Shown: positions 16,546-24,730 of the stretch, piece after piece
How the letters are laid out: each line of letters begins with the position of its first letter
Position numbering within the stretch: position 1 is the first letter of the stretch
Source of the DNA: Rhizobium rosettiformans W3
GTDB lineage: Bacteria > Pseudomonadota > Alphaproteobacteria > Rhizobiales > Rhizobiaceae
Assembly: GCF_004912135.1 (NCBI RefSeq)
Contig: NZ_STGU01000007.1
Coordinates: 62,001-126,000 of the forward strand
Reading direction: 5' to 3'
DNA length: 64,000 nt
Notes under the pieces: generated by a model
What the model was told of the DNA's origin: nothing
The model's input: only the letters and a program-made list of their open reading frames with translations
The model's database searches: none
Made by a program: the position numbers and the translations under genes

Positions 16546-17568
16546 ATGAGCGTTACCGGCCTGCCATTCGACGATTTTCGCGCCCTGCTGCGCGACCTGC
16601 CGGGACCGCATACCGCAGCGCTGGTGGCCGCGCGCGAACGTGACAAGCAGCTGACCAAGCCGCCGGGTGCGCTTGGTCGCCTGGAAGAAATCGCCATGTG
16701 GCTCGCTGCCTGGAGCGGTAAGGCTCCCGCCGTCAATCGGCCGCTGGTCGCGATCTTTGCCGGCAATCACGGCGTCACCAAACATGGGATCACGCCTTTC
16801 CCGCCGTCCGTGACCCAGCAGATGGTCGAGAATTTTGCGGCCGGCGGTGCGGCCATCAACCAGATCTGCGTGACGCATGATCTCGGCCTGAAGATCTTCG
16901 ACCTCGCGCTCGATTACCCGACGGGCGACATCACCTGTGAGCCGGCTCTCTCCGAGCGCGATTGCGCCGCGACCATGGCATTCGGCATGGAGGCGATTGC
17001 CGGAGGCACGGATCTGCTCTGCATCGGCGAAATGGGGATCGGCAACACGACCATCGCCGCAGCCATCAACCTCGCACTCTATGGTGGCGAGGCGGAAGAC
17101 TGGGTTGGCCCCGGCACGGGTTCGGAAGGCGATGTGCTGGCCCGCAAGGTCGCGGCCGTCAAACAGGCTGTTGCTTTCCACAAGGAGCATCTCTCGGATC
17201 CGCTCGAAGTGCTGCGGCGCCTTGGTGGCCGCGAAATCGCCGCCATGGCGGGCGCTATTTTGGCCGCGCGCATGGAAAAGATCCCGGTTCTCATCGACGG
17301 CTATGTGGCGACTGCCGCCGCCTCGATCCTGAAGGCCGCCAATCCGTCGGCCCTCGATCACTGCCTGATCGGTCACGTTTCGGGCGAGCCCGGGCATCTG
17401 CGCGCGATCGAACGGCTCGGCAAGACGCCGCTTCTGGCGCTCGGTATGAAGCTCGGCGAGGGCACGGGTGCGGCGCTTGCGGCCGGCATCGTCAAGGCTG
17501 CGGCTGCCTGCCATTCCGGCATGGCGACCTTCGAACAGGCCGGGGTATCCAACAAGTCCCATGACTGA
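16546..17568 (+). CDS. cobT: Nicotinate-nucleotide--dimethylbenzimidazole phosphoribosyltransferase CobT
   Basis: A 340-residue cytoplasmic enzyme that activates 5,6-dimethylbenzimidazole to alpha-ribazole phosphate. Family landmarks are TKPPGALGRLEEIA at the N-terminus, IFAGNHGVTKHGITPFP, GEMGIGNTTIAAA and the C-terminal GMKLGEGTGAALA holding the catalytic Glu. AAGGA lies 9 nt before ATG 16546. An upstream in-frame ATG at 16492 would add 18 residues. The stop overlaps dgkA by 8 nt. BluB, which makes the DMB substrate, is encoded at 63.0 kb in this window. Confidence 0.95.
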   Translation: MSVTGLPFDDFRALLRDLPGPHTAALVAARERDKQLTKPPGALGRLEEIAMWLAAWSGKAPAVNRPLVAIFAGNHGVTKHGITPFPPSVTQQMVENFAAGGAAINQICVTHDLGLKIFDLALDYPTGDITCEPALSERDCAATMAFGMEAIAGGTDLLCIGEMGIGNTTIAAAINLALYGGEAEDWVGPGTGSEGDVLARKVAAVKQAVAFHKEHLSDPLEVLRRLGGREIAAMAGAILAARMEKIPVLIDGYVATAAASILKAANPSALDHCLIGHVSGEPGHLRAIERLGKTPLLALGMKLGEGTGAALAAGIVKAAAACHSGMATFEQAGVSNKSHD

Positions 17569-17983
17569 CCGCAACGCACAGGCCGGTGGTCCCGAGCCGC
17601 TCGCATCGACTGTCATCAAGAAGAAGACCGGCGTCGCGCATCTGTTTGCAGCCGCCCAGTATTCCGCGCAGGGCTTCAGGCGCCTGGTTCAGGAATCGGC
17701 CTTCCGGCACGAGTTGCTGGGCTTTGTCGGCGGGCTCGTCGTCTTCGCCCTTGTCGGTGCGAACCTGTTCGAATTCCTGGGCTTCATCGTCCTGATGATG
17801 CTGATGTTTTCGGTGGAGGCGCTGAATACGGCGATCGAGGAACTGGTGGACCGGATCTCCCCGGAGATCTCGACCGTTGGCCGCAATGCGAAGGACCTCG
17901 GTTCCTTTGCGGTCTTCTGCCTGATCATCGCAAATGGCGCCTTTGCCTTCTACGTCATAGTCAGCCGGGTCTTGCTCGGCTAA
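17561..17983 (+). CDS. dgkA: Diacylglycerol kinase DgkA
   Basis: A 140-residue membrane kinase that phosphorylates diacylglycerol to phosphatidic acid and recycles lipid released by periplasmic glucan modification. It has three transmembrane helices and the DgkA signature NTAIEELVDRI followed by GRNAKDLGSFAV, matching the E. coli active-site helix. About 20 residues precede the family core. It overlaps the cobT stop by 8 nt, a coupling with no obvious functional link. The LtaS-like phosphoglycerol transferase at 57.8 kb would be a source of its substrate. Confidence 0.92.
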   Translation: MTDRNAQAGGPEPLASTVIKKKTGVAHLFAAAQYSAQGFRRLVQESAFRHELLGFVGGLVVFALVGANLFEFLGFIVLMMLMFSVEALNTAIEELVDRISPEISTVGRNAKDLGSFAVFCLIIANGAFAFYVIVSRVLLG

Positions 17984-17992
17984 GCACACCGC

Positions 17993-19528
17993 TTACGCGA
18001 ACTGGCGCCGGCGGGGTTCGACGGCCTTGACCTCGGACACGGCCGGCAGGCTCTCCAGCACGCGGCTCGGGGGCAGGATGGCGATGACTTCCGTGCCTTC
18101 GCGCAGCTTGGACTTCAGCTTGAACTCGCCGCCATGCTTGGCCAGGATCGCCTGGACGATCGGCAGGCCGAGGCCGGTACCCTGTTCCGCGCTCTTGATG
18201 GCGATCGAGCCCTGACCGAAGGCCGAGAGCACGACAGGGATCTCGTTTTCAGGAATACCGGGGCCATTGTCGCGGATCGAGATGTACTGTCCGCCACCGG
18301 CGGTCCAGCCGGCCTTCACCATGATCTCGCCGCCCTGGGGCGTGAACTTCACGGCGTTGGACAGCAGGTTCAGGATGACCTGCCGGATCGCCTTCTCGTC
18401 GGCCCAGAGCGAGGGAAGGTTGGATTCGAACTGCTGTTCGATGCGGATGTTCTTGGATTTCGCGCGCAGCTGGATCATGCCGATGCAGTCTTCGGCGATC
18501 TCGAGCAGGGAGACGCTTTCCTCGCTGAGTTCATACTTGCCGGCTTCGATGCGGGAGAGGTCGAGGATCTCATTGATTAGTTCGAGCAGATGCGAACCGG
18601 AGCGATGAATGTCGCCGGCATATTCCTTGTAGAGCGGGTTGCTCAAGGGACCGAGTACTTCCGTCGCCATCACCTCGGAGAAGCCGAGGATGGCGTTCAA
18701 CGGAGTGCGCAGCTCGTGCGACATCGAGGCGAGGAAGCGCGACTTTGCCATATTGGCTTCTTCGGCGCGGCGACGCGCTTCATCCGAGAGCGACTTCGCA
18801 ACTTCCAGCTCGGCAATCAGGTCATCCTTTTCCGTCTGGAACGATAGGAGCTTCAGATTGGCCTGATGCAGCCTGTTGGTGATGTAGATGAAGAAAATGA
18901 GGGCGGTGGTGAAGACGGCCGTCAGGCCGAGATCCAGCATGTCGAGGCTTCGGCTCGAGGAAAAGGTGAGCGCAATCACCGTCGGGAGGAAGCCGAACAG
19001 GACAGCCTGGCGGAGGAGCATGCTCGCCATGGCGGTGATCGACAGGGCGACCAGAAGCACGGCGCCCTTGTAGAATGTGAAAGCGGTTGGGTTGCAGGTG
19101 TCGCAGTCCTGTAGCGCAAAGATCGCCCAGGACATTCCCATGGCGACCTGCGAGAGAAGCAGGATCCGGCGCCAGTTGCCCTGGGTTTCCAGGGTGATCT
19201 CGCTCTTCGACGCGCGCTTGACGATCATGATGCCAATGGCGTGCATCGACAGCGCAAAGAGGCCCCACACAATGAAATGCGGCTGCGAGGTGAAGTAAGC
19301 GCCGGAGGCGGCTATCAGCAGGATGATGATCGGGATGACAGCCGCACCTTGAAGGCAGGCCGCGATATGCATCGCCAGGATCTCGACGTCGAAGGCTGGC
19401 GAGGTGCCCTGGCCAGACTGCAGTCGTTCGCGGGTGGAGCGCACGGCACGGTTCGTCGACCGGTTGCGGATGTTCCGCGTCAGGTCGAGCACATTTTTGT
19501 CCGCCGATGTGTCTACGCCGTTACTCAT
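17993..19528 (-). CDS. Membrane sensor histidine kinase of the PdhS/DivJ/PleC type
   Basis: A 511-residue kinase. The N-terminal half holds about six hydrophobic segments (residues ~55-220) with no recognisable sensor fold. A coiled coil follows (~222-260), then HisKA with His271 in SMSHELRTPLN and the ATP-binding domain with N-box RQVILNLLSNAVKFTPQGG and G-box DNGPGIP. The helix after the His (ILGFSEVMATEVLGPL and EILDLSRIEAGKYEL) is the pattern shared by DivJ, PleC and PdhS kinases that act on DivK in alphaproteobacterial cell-cycle control. The family placement is by resemblance and the actual partner is unknown. No response regulator gene adjoins it. Confidence 0.85.
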   Translation of the reverse strand: MSNGVDTSADKNVLDLTRNIRNRSTNRAVRSTRERLQSGQGTSPAFDVEILAMHIAACLQGAAVIPIIILLIAASGAYFTSQPHFIVWGLFALSMHAIGIMIVKRASKSEITLETQGNWRRILLLSQVAMGMSWAIFALQDCDTCNPTAFTFYKGAVLLVALSITAMASMLLRQAVLFGFLPTVIALTFSSSRSLDMLDLGLTAVFTTALIFFIYITNRLHQANLKLLSFQTEKDDLIAELEVAKSLSDEARRRAEEANMAKSRFLASMSHELRTPLNAILGFSEVMATEVLGPLSNPLYKEYAGDIHRSGSHLLELINEILDLSRIEAGKYELSEESVSLLEIAEDCIGMIQLRAKSKNIRIEQQFESNLPSLWADEKAIRQVILNLLSNAVKFTPQGGEIMVKAGWTAGGGQYISIRDNGPGIPENEIPVVLSAFGQGSIAIKSAEQGTGLGLPIVQAILAKHGGEFKLKSKLREGTEVIAILPPSRVLESLPAVSEVKAVEPRRRQFA

Positions 19529-19634
19529 TGCGTTGCAGTCTTCCGCGCCTTGTTGGAACCTAGCGAGGAATTCTTAAGAAGATCCTTTCGTGGAAGGATT
19601 TGTTTGCCATGTGTGAAAAGGATCTGTTGTTGAA

Positions 19635-20210
19635 ATGGGTGGGAATGTGACGAAGCGCCTGCGGGATGTGGTGCTCGGTTTCGCCATCCTGGCGCTGGCG
19701 CTGCTCATCATCGCGAAGCTCGAGAACGAGCAGGCGCTGCGTTTCGCGGGGCCTTTCACGGCTGTTGATGGCGACACCTTGCTGACATCAGGGGAGCGGC
19801 TTCGCCTGGAAGGGATCGATGCTCCGGAACTCTCCCAGACTTGCGATGCGGCGGATGGCTCGGTCTATCGCTGCGGCGAGGACGCGCGGGATTTGCTTGC
19901 GACCCTCGTCGTGGCCCGTGCATGGGAATGCAGCGGAACGGGCCGCGATCGCCATCAGCGGCTTCTCGTTCTCTGCAAATCCGGGGCGGATGATCTTGCC
20001 GAGCGCATCGTCTCGGCCGGCTTAGCCGTTGCCGACGGACGATATCTTGCGGCTGAAGCCAATGCGCGGGCGGCGGGCGAGGGGATCTGGCGTGGACGTT
20101 TCGAGCGGCCTTCCGATTGGCGCCGTCAGAGACAGATCGAGGAAGCGGAACTTGCCGGTTGGGTCGAGGCGTTACTGCCACGATGGATGTCGCGCTGGTT
20201 CGAGGAATGA
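19635..20210 (+). CDS. Membrane-anchored thermonuclease (SNase)-like protein
   Basis: A 191-residue protein with one N-terminal membrane segment (about 12-28) and a staphylococcal-nuclease OB-fold domain. Visible motifs are VDGDTL, RLRLEGIDAPEL with the catalytic Arg and the metal Asp, and a paired Cys loop (QTCDAADGSVYRCGE). A second arginine and a Glu of the active site are harder to place. It is probably tethered in the periplasm. The stop is 4 nt before the UDG-like gene, so the two form a short nucleic-acid-related operon. No strong Shine-Dalgarno is seen at ATG 19635. Confidence 0.8.
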   Translation: MGGNVTKRLRDVVLGFAILALALLIIAKLENEQALRFAGPFTAVDGDTLLTSGERLRLEGIDAPELSQTCDAADGSVYRCGEDARDLLATLVVARAWECSGTGRDRHQRLLVLCKSGADDLAERIVSAGLAVADGRYLAAEANARAAGEGIWRGRFERPSDWRRQRQIEEAELAGWVEALLPRWMSRWFEE

Positions 20211-20214
20211 GAGA

Positions 20215-20889
20215 ATGACTGCTGATGCCCCCTTGCCGCCGGTGATGCCGCGCGGCGATCTGCCTCCACCGATCGGCGAATTGAGCCACGCCATCGCGCA
20301 ATGCCGGATCTGCCGGGATTGTCCGGCCGGCGGACCGGAACGACGGATGCCACACGAGCCGCGGCCGGTCGCTTATCTTTCATCGACGGCGCGGGTGCTG
20401 ATCGCCGGTCAGGCTCCGGGGCTTCGGGTGCATGAGACCGGCATTCCCTTCAACGATGCATCCGGAGATCGACTGCGGCAATGGCTGGGGGTGGACCGGG
20501 AAACCTTCTATGACCGTTCGCGCTTCGCGATTGCTCCGATGGGTTTCTGTTTCCCGGGTTATGATGCAAACGGTCACGATCTGCCGCCGCGGCGGGAATG
20601 CGCGCCGCATTGGCGCCAGACGGTCATGGATGCCATGCCGCAGGTGGATCTGATCCTGGCGATCGGGCAATATGCTCAGGCCTGGCATCTGGGTGCGCTG
20701 AGGCGCAAGACCATGACCGAGACCGTGGCCAACTGGCGCGATTTCCTGCTCGCCAATCGCGAGGGGGCTCGGGTGCTCCCTCTGCCGCATCCGAGCTGGC
20801 GCAACACCGGCTGGCTCAAGCGGCATCCCTGGTTCGAGGCAGAAGTGCTGCCTGTCCTGCGGCGTGAAGTTTCCTTGTTGATAGGTTGA
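20215..20889 (+). CDS. Uracil-DNA glycosylase superfamily protein
   Basis: A 224-residue member of the UDG clan. Motif 1-like GQAPGLRVHETGIPF and motif 3-like LPHPSWRN are visible. An N-terminal Cys cluster (CRICRDC, residues 30-36) recalls the iron-sulfur ligands of family 4/5 enzymes, but I cannot confirm a complete four-Cys set. Whether it excises uracil is unproven. It sits 4 nt after the SNase-like gene and before the Lrp regulator. Confidence 0.8.
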   Translation: MTADAPLPPVMPRGDLPPPIGELSHAIAQCRICRDCPAGGPERRMPHEPRPVAYLSSTARVLIAGQAPGLRVHETGIPFNDASGDRLRQWLGVDRETFYDRSRFAIAPMGFCFPGYDANGHDLPPRRECAPHWRQTVMDAMPQVDLILAIGQYAQAWHLGALRRKTMTETVANWRDFLLANREGARVLPLPHPSWRNTGWLKRHPWFEAEVLPVLRREVSLLIG

Positions 20890-20892
20890 AAT

Positions 20893-20936
20893 GATTTTCC
20901 ATAAATTGTCTCAAATCAGCTATATGACGGAAAATC
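20893..20936. promoter_or_regulatory. Inverted repeat upstream of the Lrp/AsnC regulator gene
   Basis: GATTTTCC (20893-20900) and GGAAAATC (20929-20936) are perfect 8-bp arms 28 bp apart. The AT-rich region between them must contain the promoter, and the right arm ends 18 nt before the start codon. Lrp-type proteins commonly control their own genes at such symmetric AT-rich sites, so autoregulation is likely. Confidence 0.45.
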
Positions 20937-20954
20937 AGTTTTTCAGGACCTGTC

Positions 20955-21443
20955 ATGGATCGCCTCGACCGTAAAATTCTCCGCATTCTCCAGGAAGATT
21001 CGACGCTGGCCGTGGCGGACCTCGCCAAAAAGGTCGGGCTCTCGACCACGCCTTGCTGGCGGCGCATCCAGAAGATGGAAGAGGACGGCGTTATCCGACG
21101 CCGCGTCGCGCTGCTCGATCCCGGCAAGGTCAACACGAAGGTCACGGTTTTCGTTTCGATCCGGACCTCCAGCCACTCCATCGAATGGCTGAAGCGTTTC
21201 TCGGAGGTCGTGTCGGAGTTCCCGGAGGTCGTCGAATTCTACCGCATGAGCGGCGACGTCGATTATCTTCTGCGCGTCGTCGTGCCCGACATCGCGGCCT
21301 ATGATGCCTTCTATAAGCGGATGATCGCCAAGATCGAGATCCGCGACGTCTCCTCGGCCTTTGCGATGGAGCAGATCAAGTACACGACCGAGCTGCCGCT
21401 CGACTACATGGTGCTCGACAACCAGAAGAACGCGGAAGACTGA
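20955..21443 (+). CDS. Lrp/AsnC family transcriptional regulator
   Basis: A 162-residue regulator of standard family size. The N-terminal helix-turn-helix opens with MDRLDRKILRILQEDSTLAV and contains VGLSTTPCWRRIQKMEEDG. The C-terminal RAM ligand domain holds the conserved MSGDVDYLLRVVVPD. Such proteins bind amino acids and form octamers. The gene stands alone and converges with the AlkD-like gene 14 nt away. The inverted repeat upstream suggests autoregulation. The target pathway is unknown. Confidence 0.9.
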   Translation: MDRLDRKILRILQEDSTLAVADLAKKVGLSTTPCWRRIQKMEEDGVIRRRVALLDPGKVNTKVTVFVSIRTSSHSIEWLKRFSEVVSEFPEVVEFYRMSGDVDYLLRVVVPDIAAYDAFYKRMIAKIEIRDVSSAFAMEQIKYTTELPLDYMVLDNQKNAED

Positions 21444-21456
21444 GAGGGACGCCGTT

Positions 21457-22143
21457 TCACTTGAGCCTGGCGATCCGCCTCGGATCACGCAGCTCTCGGA
21501 GGGCATCCTTTCCAATCCAACGGGCGGTCGGATCGGCGCTTTCGGCCAGCTTTCCGGCCAATTGCAGCGCCCCTTCGTGGCAAGCGCGGCTACGCTTGCC
21601 CATGTTCCGCAAGGCCCAGTTCACAGCCTTCTTGACGAAGTTTCGGGGGTCGGTGGCGTGTCGCTCGATCAGCGGAAGCCATGCCAGGAATGTCGCATCC
21701 GGCTCACTACGGTTGTGAACAGTGGCGCCTGCGATCATGGCGAACGCCGTCCTCCTGACAAATTCCCTGTCGTCTGCGGCGAAGTCTTCAACGAGTTGAT
21801 GCCAGCTGGGCGTCTCGGTCAGCAGATCGGCTGCGGCGTCGACGATTTCCCATGAGTTGAAATCGGCGGCGAGCCGCCAGATATCGTCCGGCGACAGCTG
21901 TGTCGGCACGAAAGTCCAGATCGCCACCAGTCGCGCCTCTCGTATGCCGGATGCCCAGAGACTTTCGGCTCGCGCGTGGTTCGGGCCGATCGCTTTGGCG
22001 ATGTGGCGCAAGGCAGGATTGCCGATGCCGAGGGCATCCTCGGTGACGATCCCGAAGCGCGCCATCCCGGCGACGTTTTCTACCGACCGCATCGAGCGAA
22101 GATATGCGATAATCTCGGCTGCGGTGGCGGAGGGGTTGATCAC
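21457..22143 (-). CDS. DNA alkylation repair protein (AlkD-like HEAT-repeat glycosylase)
   Basis: A 228-residue all-helical protein of the AlkD/AlkC family, whose HEAT-like repeats cradle alkylated DNA. The signature around the catalytic Asp is visible (FNSWEIVDAAADLL), as are WTFVPTQLS and the C-terminal RWIGKDALRELR. The start is taken as GTG 22143 because it overlaps the stop of the upstream dehydrogenase by 4 nt and gives a family-like N-terminus (ATAAEIIAYLRSM). A longer open frame upstream is only a shadow of the dehydrogenase. It would remove bulky N3/N7-alkyl purines. Confidence 0.85.
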   Translation of the reverse strand: MINPSATAAEIIAYLRSMRSVENVAGMARFGIVTEDALGIGNPALRHIAKAIGPNHARAESLWASGIREARLVAIWTFVPTQLSPDDIWRLAADFNSWEIVDAAADLLTETPSWHQLVEDFAADDREFVRRTAFAMIAGATVHNRSEPDATFLAWLPLIERHATDPRNFVKKAVNWALRNMGKRSRACHEGALQLAGKLAESADPTARWIGKDALRELRDPRRIARLK

Positions 22144-23012
22144 TTGGTTTCGAGCCGTGCCAAGAGGGACGAGGTGTCCCAACGGTTGCCGCCGAGTTTC
22201 TGGACCTCGCCGTAGAACTGATCGACCAGTGCAGTAACCGGCAGGTTGGCGCCGTTGCGACGGGCCTCCGTCAGCACGATGTCCAGGTCCTTGCGCATCC
22301 AGTCCACAGCAAAGCCGAAGTCGTATTTGCCCTGGTTCATCGTCTTGTGGCGGTTTTCCATCTGCCAGGAACCGGCCGCCCCCTTGGAGATGACCTCGAC
22401 GACCTTTTCGATGTCGAGACCGGCCTTCTTGCCGAAATGCACCCCCTCGGCGAGGCCCTGGACGAGGCCGGCAATGCAGATCTGGTTGACCATCTTGGTC
22501 AGCTGGCCGGCACCGGCCGGACCCATCAGACCGACCATGCGGGCATAGGAATCGATGACCGGCTTTGCCTTCTCGAATACTTCCGGCTCTCCGCCGCACA
22601 TGACGGTCAGGACACCGTTTTCGGCGCCCGCCTGGCCGCCCGAAACGGGGGCATCGATAAAGCCGCAGCCCTTGGCGGCCGTGGCCTGCGCCAGTTCGCG
22701 CGCCACTTCGGCGGAAGCCGTCGTGTTGTCGATCAGGATGGCGCCTGGCTTCATGGCTGCGATCACGCCATGTTCGCCCGTCGTGACCGAGCGGAGGTCG
22801 TCGTCATTGCCGACGCAGGTGAAGATGAAATCCGCACCCTCTGCGGCCTCCGCCGGCGTCAGGCCATGGCTGCCGCCGAACTTCTTCACCCATTCTTCGG
22901 CCTTGGCGGTGGTGCGGTTGTAGACCTTGACCTCATGGCCGCCCTTGACCTTCAAGTGACCGGCCATGGGGAAGCCCATGACGCCCAAACCGATGAATGC
23001 GACCTTTGCCAT
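22140..23012 (-). CDS. NAD(P)-dependent beta-hydroxyacid dehydrogenase (3-hydroxyisobutyrate dehydrogenase family)
   Basis: A 290-residue enzyme with an N-terminal Rossmann fold (FIGLGVMGFPMAGHL), the substrate motif APVSGGQAGAENG, and the catalytic lysine in GAGQLTKMVNQ. The family covers 3-hydroxyisobutyrate, tartronate semialdehyde and related reductases, and the substrate cannot be fixed by eye. It is the first gene of a pair with the AlkD-like gene (4-nt overlap), an association with no obvious metabolic logic. Confidence 0.88.
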   Translation of the reverse strand: MAKVAFIGLGVMGFPMAGHLKVKGGHEVKVYNRTTAKAEEWVKKFGGSHGLTPAEAAEGADFIFTCVGNDDDLRSVTTGEHGVIAAMKPGAILIDNTTASAEVARELAQATAAKGCGFIDAPVSGGQAGAENGVLTVMCGGEPEVFEKAKPVIDSYARMVGLMGPAGAGQLTKMVNQICIAGLVQGLAEGVHFGKKAGLDIEKVVEVISKGAAGSWQMENRHKTMNQGKYDFGFAVDWMRKDLDIVLTEARRNGANLPVTALVDQFYGEVQKLGGNRWDTSSLLARLETK

Positions 23013-23106
23013 TTGCTCTGCCTCTGCGATTACAGTTGAGGCAAAGGCATAAAGCAGGACGCGATCAAGGAAAAGTCAGAGATGCCACACCGCGGAGGCT
23101 TGCTTG

Positions 23107-24633
23107 CTAACCGAGGGCGGTCTGTCTCGGTGTTTCGCCGTCAAGGCGTTTCGAGCGTTCCCCCAGCGAGTCGGAAATCTCCTGCCATATGCGCCTTAGA
23201 CGACGGACATGGAGATCGTCTGCGATCCAGCCCATCATGTGTTCAACACGGGCTTTCACTTCCGTGGTGGTGACCCCGAGGTTTTCGCGGAACCAGCGGC
23301 AAAATTCGTCGGGATTGGCGGCTTGGCGGATGGTTCTCTGGTCCACCATCAATAGGCTCGTCCCACCGATATTACAGACATCGCGGAGGTTTTGTGTCGG
23401 CGCAATCAGCACCCCCGCAAGCAGAAGATCGAACTCTTCTGGGCTGTCACTGACGTCGGATCCGGTCTTCCTAAAATCGATCGCCCTCTCCAAATCGAAA
23501 ATGGTCCTTATCTGCAGTTCACGCAGGATGAGGAATTTTTCGAGCCCGACAAGGTGACACAATTGCGCCTGAGCCACCCAGTCCACTGACTGATAGATGC
23601 CATAGGGGGTCTCGATATGCAGCATGATCGGATTGTAAGTTGCGAGTCCCTGAACGTCGTAGATCCCAGACTCCTGCAACCGGAAGCGCGTTGCATAGTC
23701 GATGCCGTCCAGCGCATCGAGGGGCGTGATCCGTGTCACCTTGTTGAAGCGATCGTCGTCCATTTTTACCCACGAGATCAGTGATTGCAGACGCAGCAAC
23801 ACGAACTTCGAAGCACTGTCTGGCAAGTAGCCGAGGACCGGCGCCAAAATCAGCCATATGCGGGACACGTCAGGTAGTTGTTGGGGAGCGGGAGTCTGCG
23901 AGGGCGTCGCCACACCGGACTCGGCCACTATCCGGATGCCGAGGGTCGGATCAGGGATCGCGCGGTAGGCAGCGACGATGAAGACGACCGATACGATCGT
24001 CTCGACGGTGTAACGGAGGAACGTGATCGGTGAGAGGTCAAATGCGGCGAGCCCGCGTGTAAACCCTCGGATGGCAGCGAGAAAGGCTCCGGCGAACGCG
24101 AGACCGGCGATCAGGTGCACTTGCGCGGACAGCGGGGACAGAAATGCAATGCCACAGCCCTGTGCCGACACCTTGGCCGAGAGCCCCACGAGCAGCGCAT
24201 CCATCCCGTAGTAGGTCACGATCATCATGCCGAGGGCGGATGCAAGCAGTCTGAGGTCTCCCCAGCCGAACAGCCTAGCATCATTGATGTACTGATCGAT
24301 CTCCTCGACCGGTGACAGTTTGCGGCCACTCTGACTTGATGCTTTGCTAAGTGAAATGCCCTGCACGTACTTGGATCGAACGAACTCGACCGACGGGTTA
24401 AGATAGCCCGTTCCTTCCGGCTGGTCTTGGGACGGCCTGGTTGTCGCGGGATAGGACGTGAGGAAGTCCCGGATGACGAGAAGCCTTTTCTGCCGCATCT
24501 CGTTGCGTGCGTAGATGAATAGAGCGGGCGTCAGTACCGCCAGTGCAAGTGCATAGTAATTCGGCGGGCAGGTGGGCGAAAAGCATTCACCCAGCCATGC
24601 GTTCAGGTAGTTCACAAGATAGCCAACATCCAT
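23107..24633 (-). CDS. Unrecognised membrane protein with helix-hairpin-helix-like cytoplasmic tail
   Basis: I do not recognise this 508-residue protein. About five hydrophobic segments are visible (26-42, 126-150, 163-188, 203-225 and 257-275), split by a polar loop at 43-125. The C-terminal ~220 residues are soluble. They open with PLDALDGIDYATRFRLQ and ESGIYDVQGLATYNP (304-335), which follow the helix-hairpin-helix pattern (L-x-x-L-x-GI ... L-x-x-x-GI-x-x-V-x-x-L). A second, weaker copy may start near 411 (QNLRDVCNIGG). The protein stands alone, with about 95 bp on either side, between housekeeping genes. It could couple a membrane signal to nucleic-acid or protein binding, but this is speculation. 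Confidence 0.75.
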   Translation of the reverse strand: MDVGYLVNYLNAWLGECFSPTCPPNYYALALAVLTPALFIYARNEMRQKRLLVIRDFLTSYPATTRPSQDQPEGTGYLNPSVEFVRSKYVQGISLSKASSQSGRKLSPVEEIDQYINDARLFGWGDLRLLASALGMMIVTYYGMDALLVGLSAKVSAQGCGIAFLSPLSAQVHLIAGLAFAGAFLAAIRGFTRGLAAFDLSPITFLRYTVETIVSVVFIVAAYRAIPDPTLGIRIVAESGVATPSQTPAPQQLPDVSRIWLILAPVLGYLPDSASKFVLLRLQSLISWVKMDDDRFNKVTRITPLDALDGIDYATRFRLQESGIYDVQGLATYNPIMLHIETPYGIYQSVDWVAQAQLCHLVGLEKFLILRELQIRTIFDLERAIDFRKTGSDVSDSPEEFDLLLAGVLIAPTQNLRDVCNIGGTSLLMVDQRTIRQAANPDEFCRWFRENLGVTTTEVKARVEHMMGWIADDLHVRRLRRIWQEISDSLGERSKRLDGETPRQTALG

Positions 24634-24730
24634 CGCAGCGCCCTCTCAAAGGGAGCAAAGCAGGATATTCGCGTTGTGGCCACAAATTTGATGCGCGCAT
24701 GGGTTGTCTTTCGCAACCCCCACGTTCGAA

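Noticed and set aside
16423..17619. The upstream extension of the cobS frame through cobT
   Set aside because: It is in phase with cobS only by chance. CobS has a normal N-terminus at 16422, and the extension is antisense to cobT.
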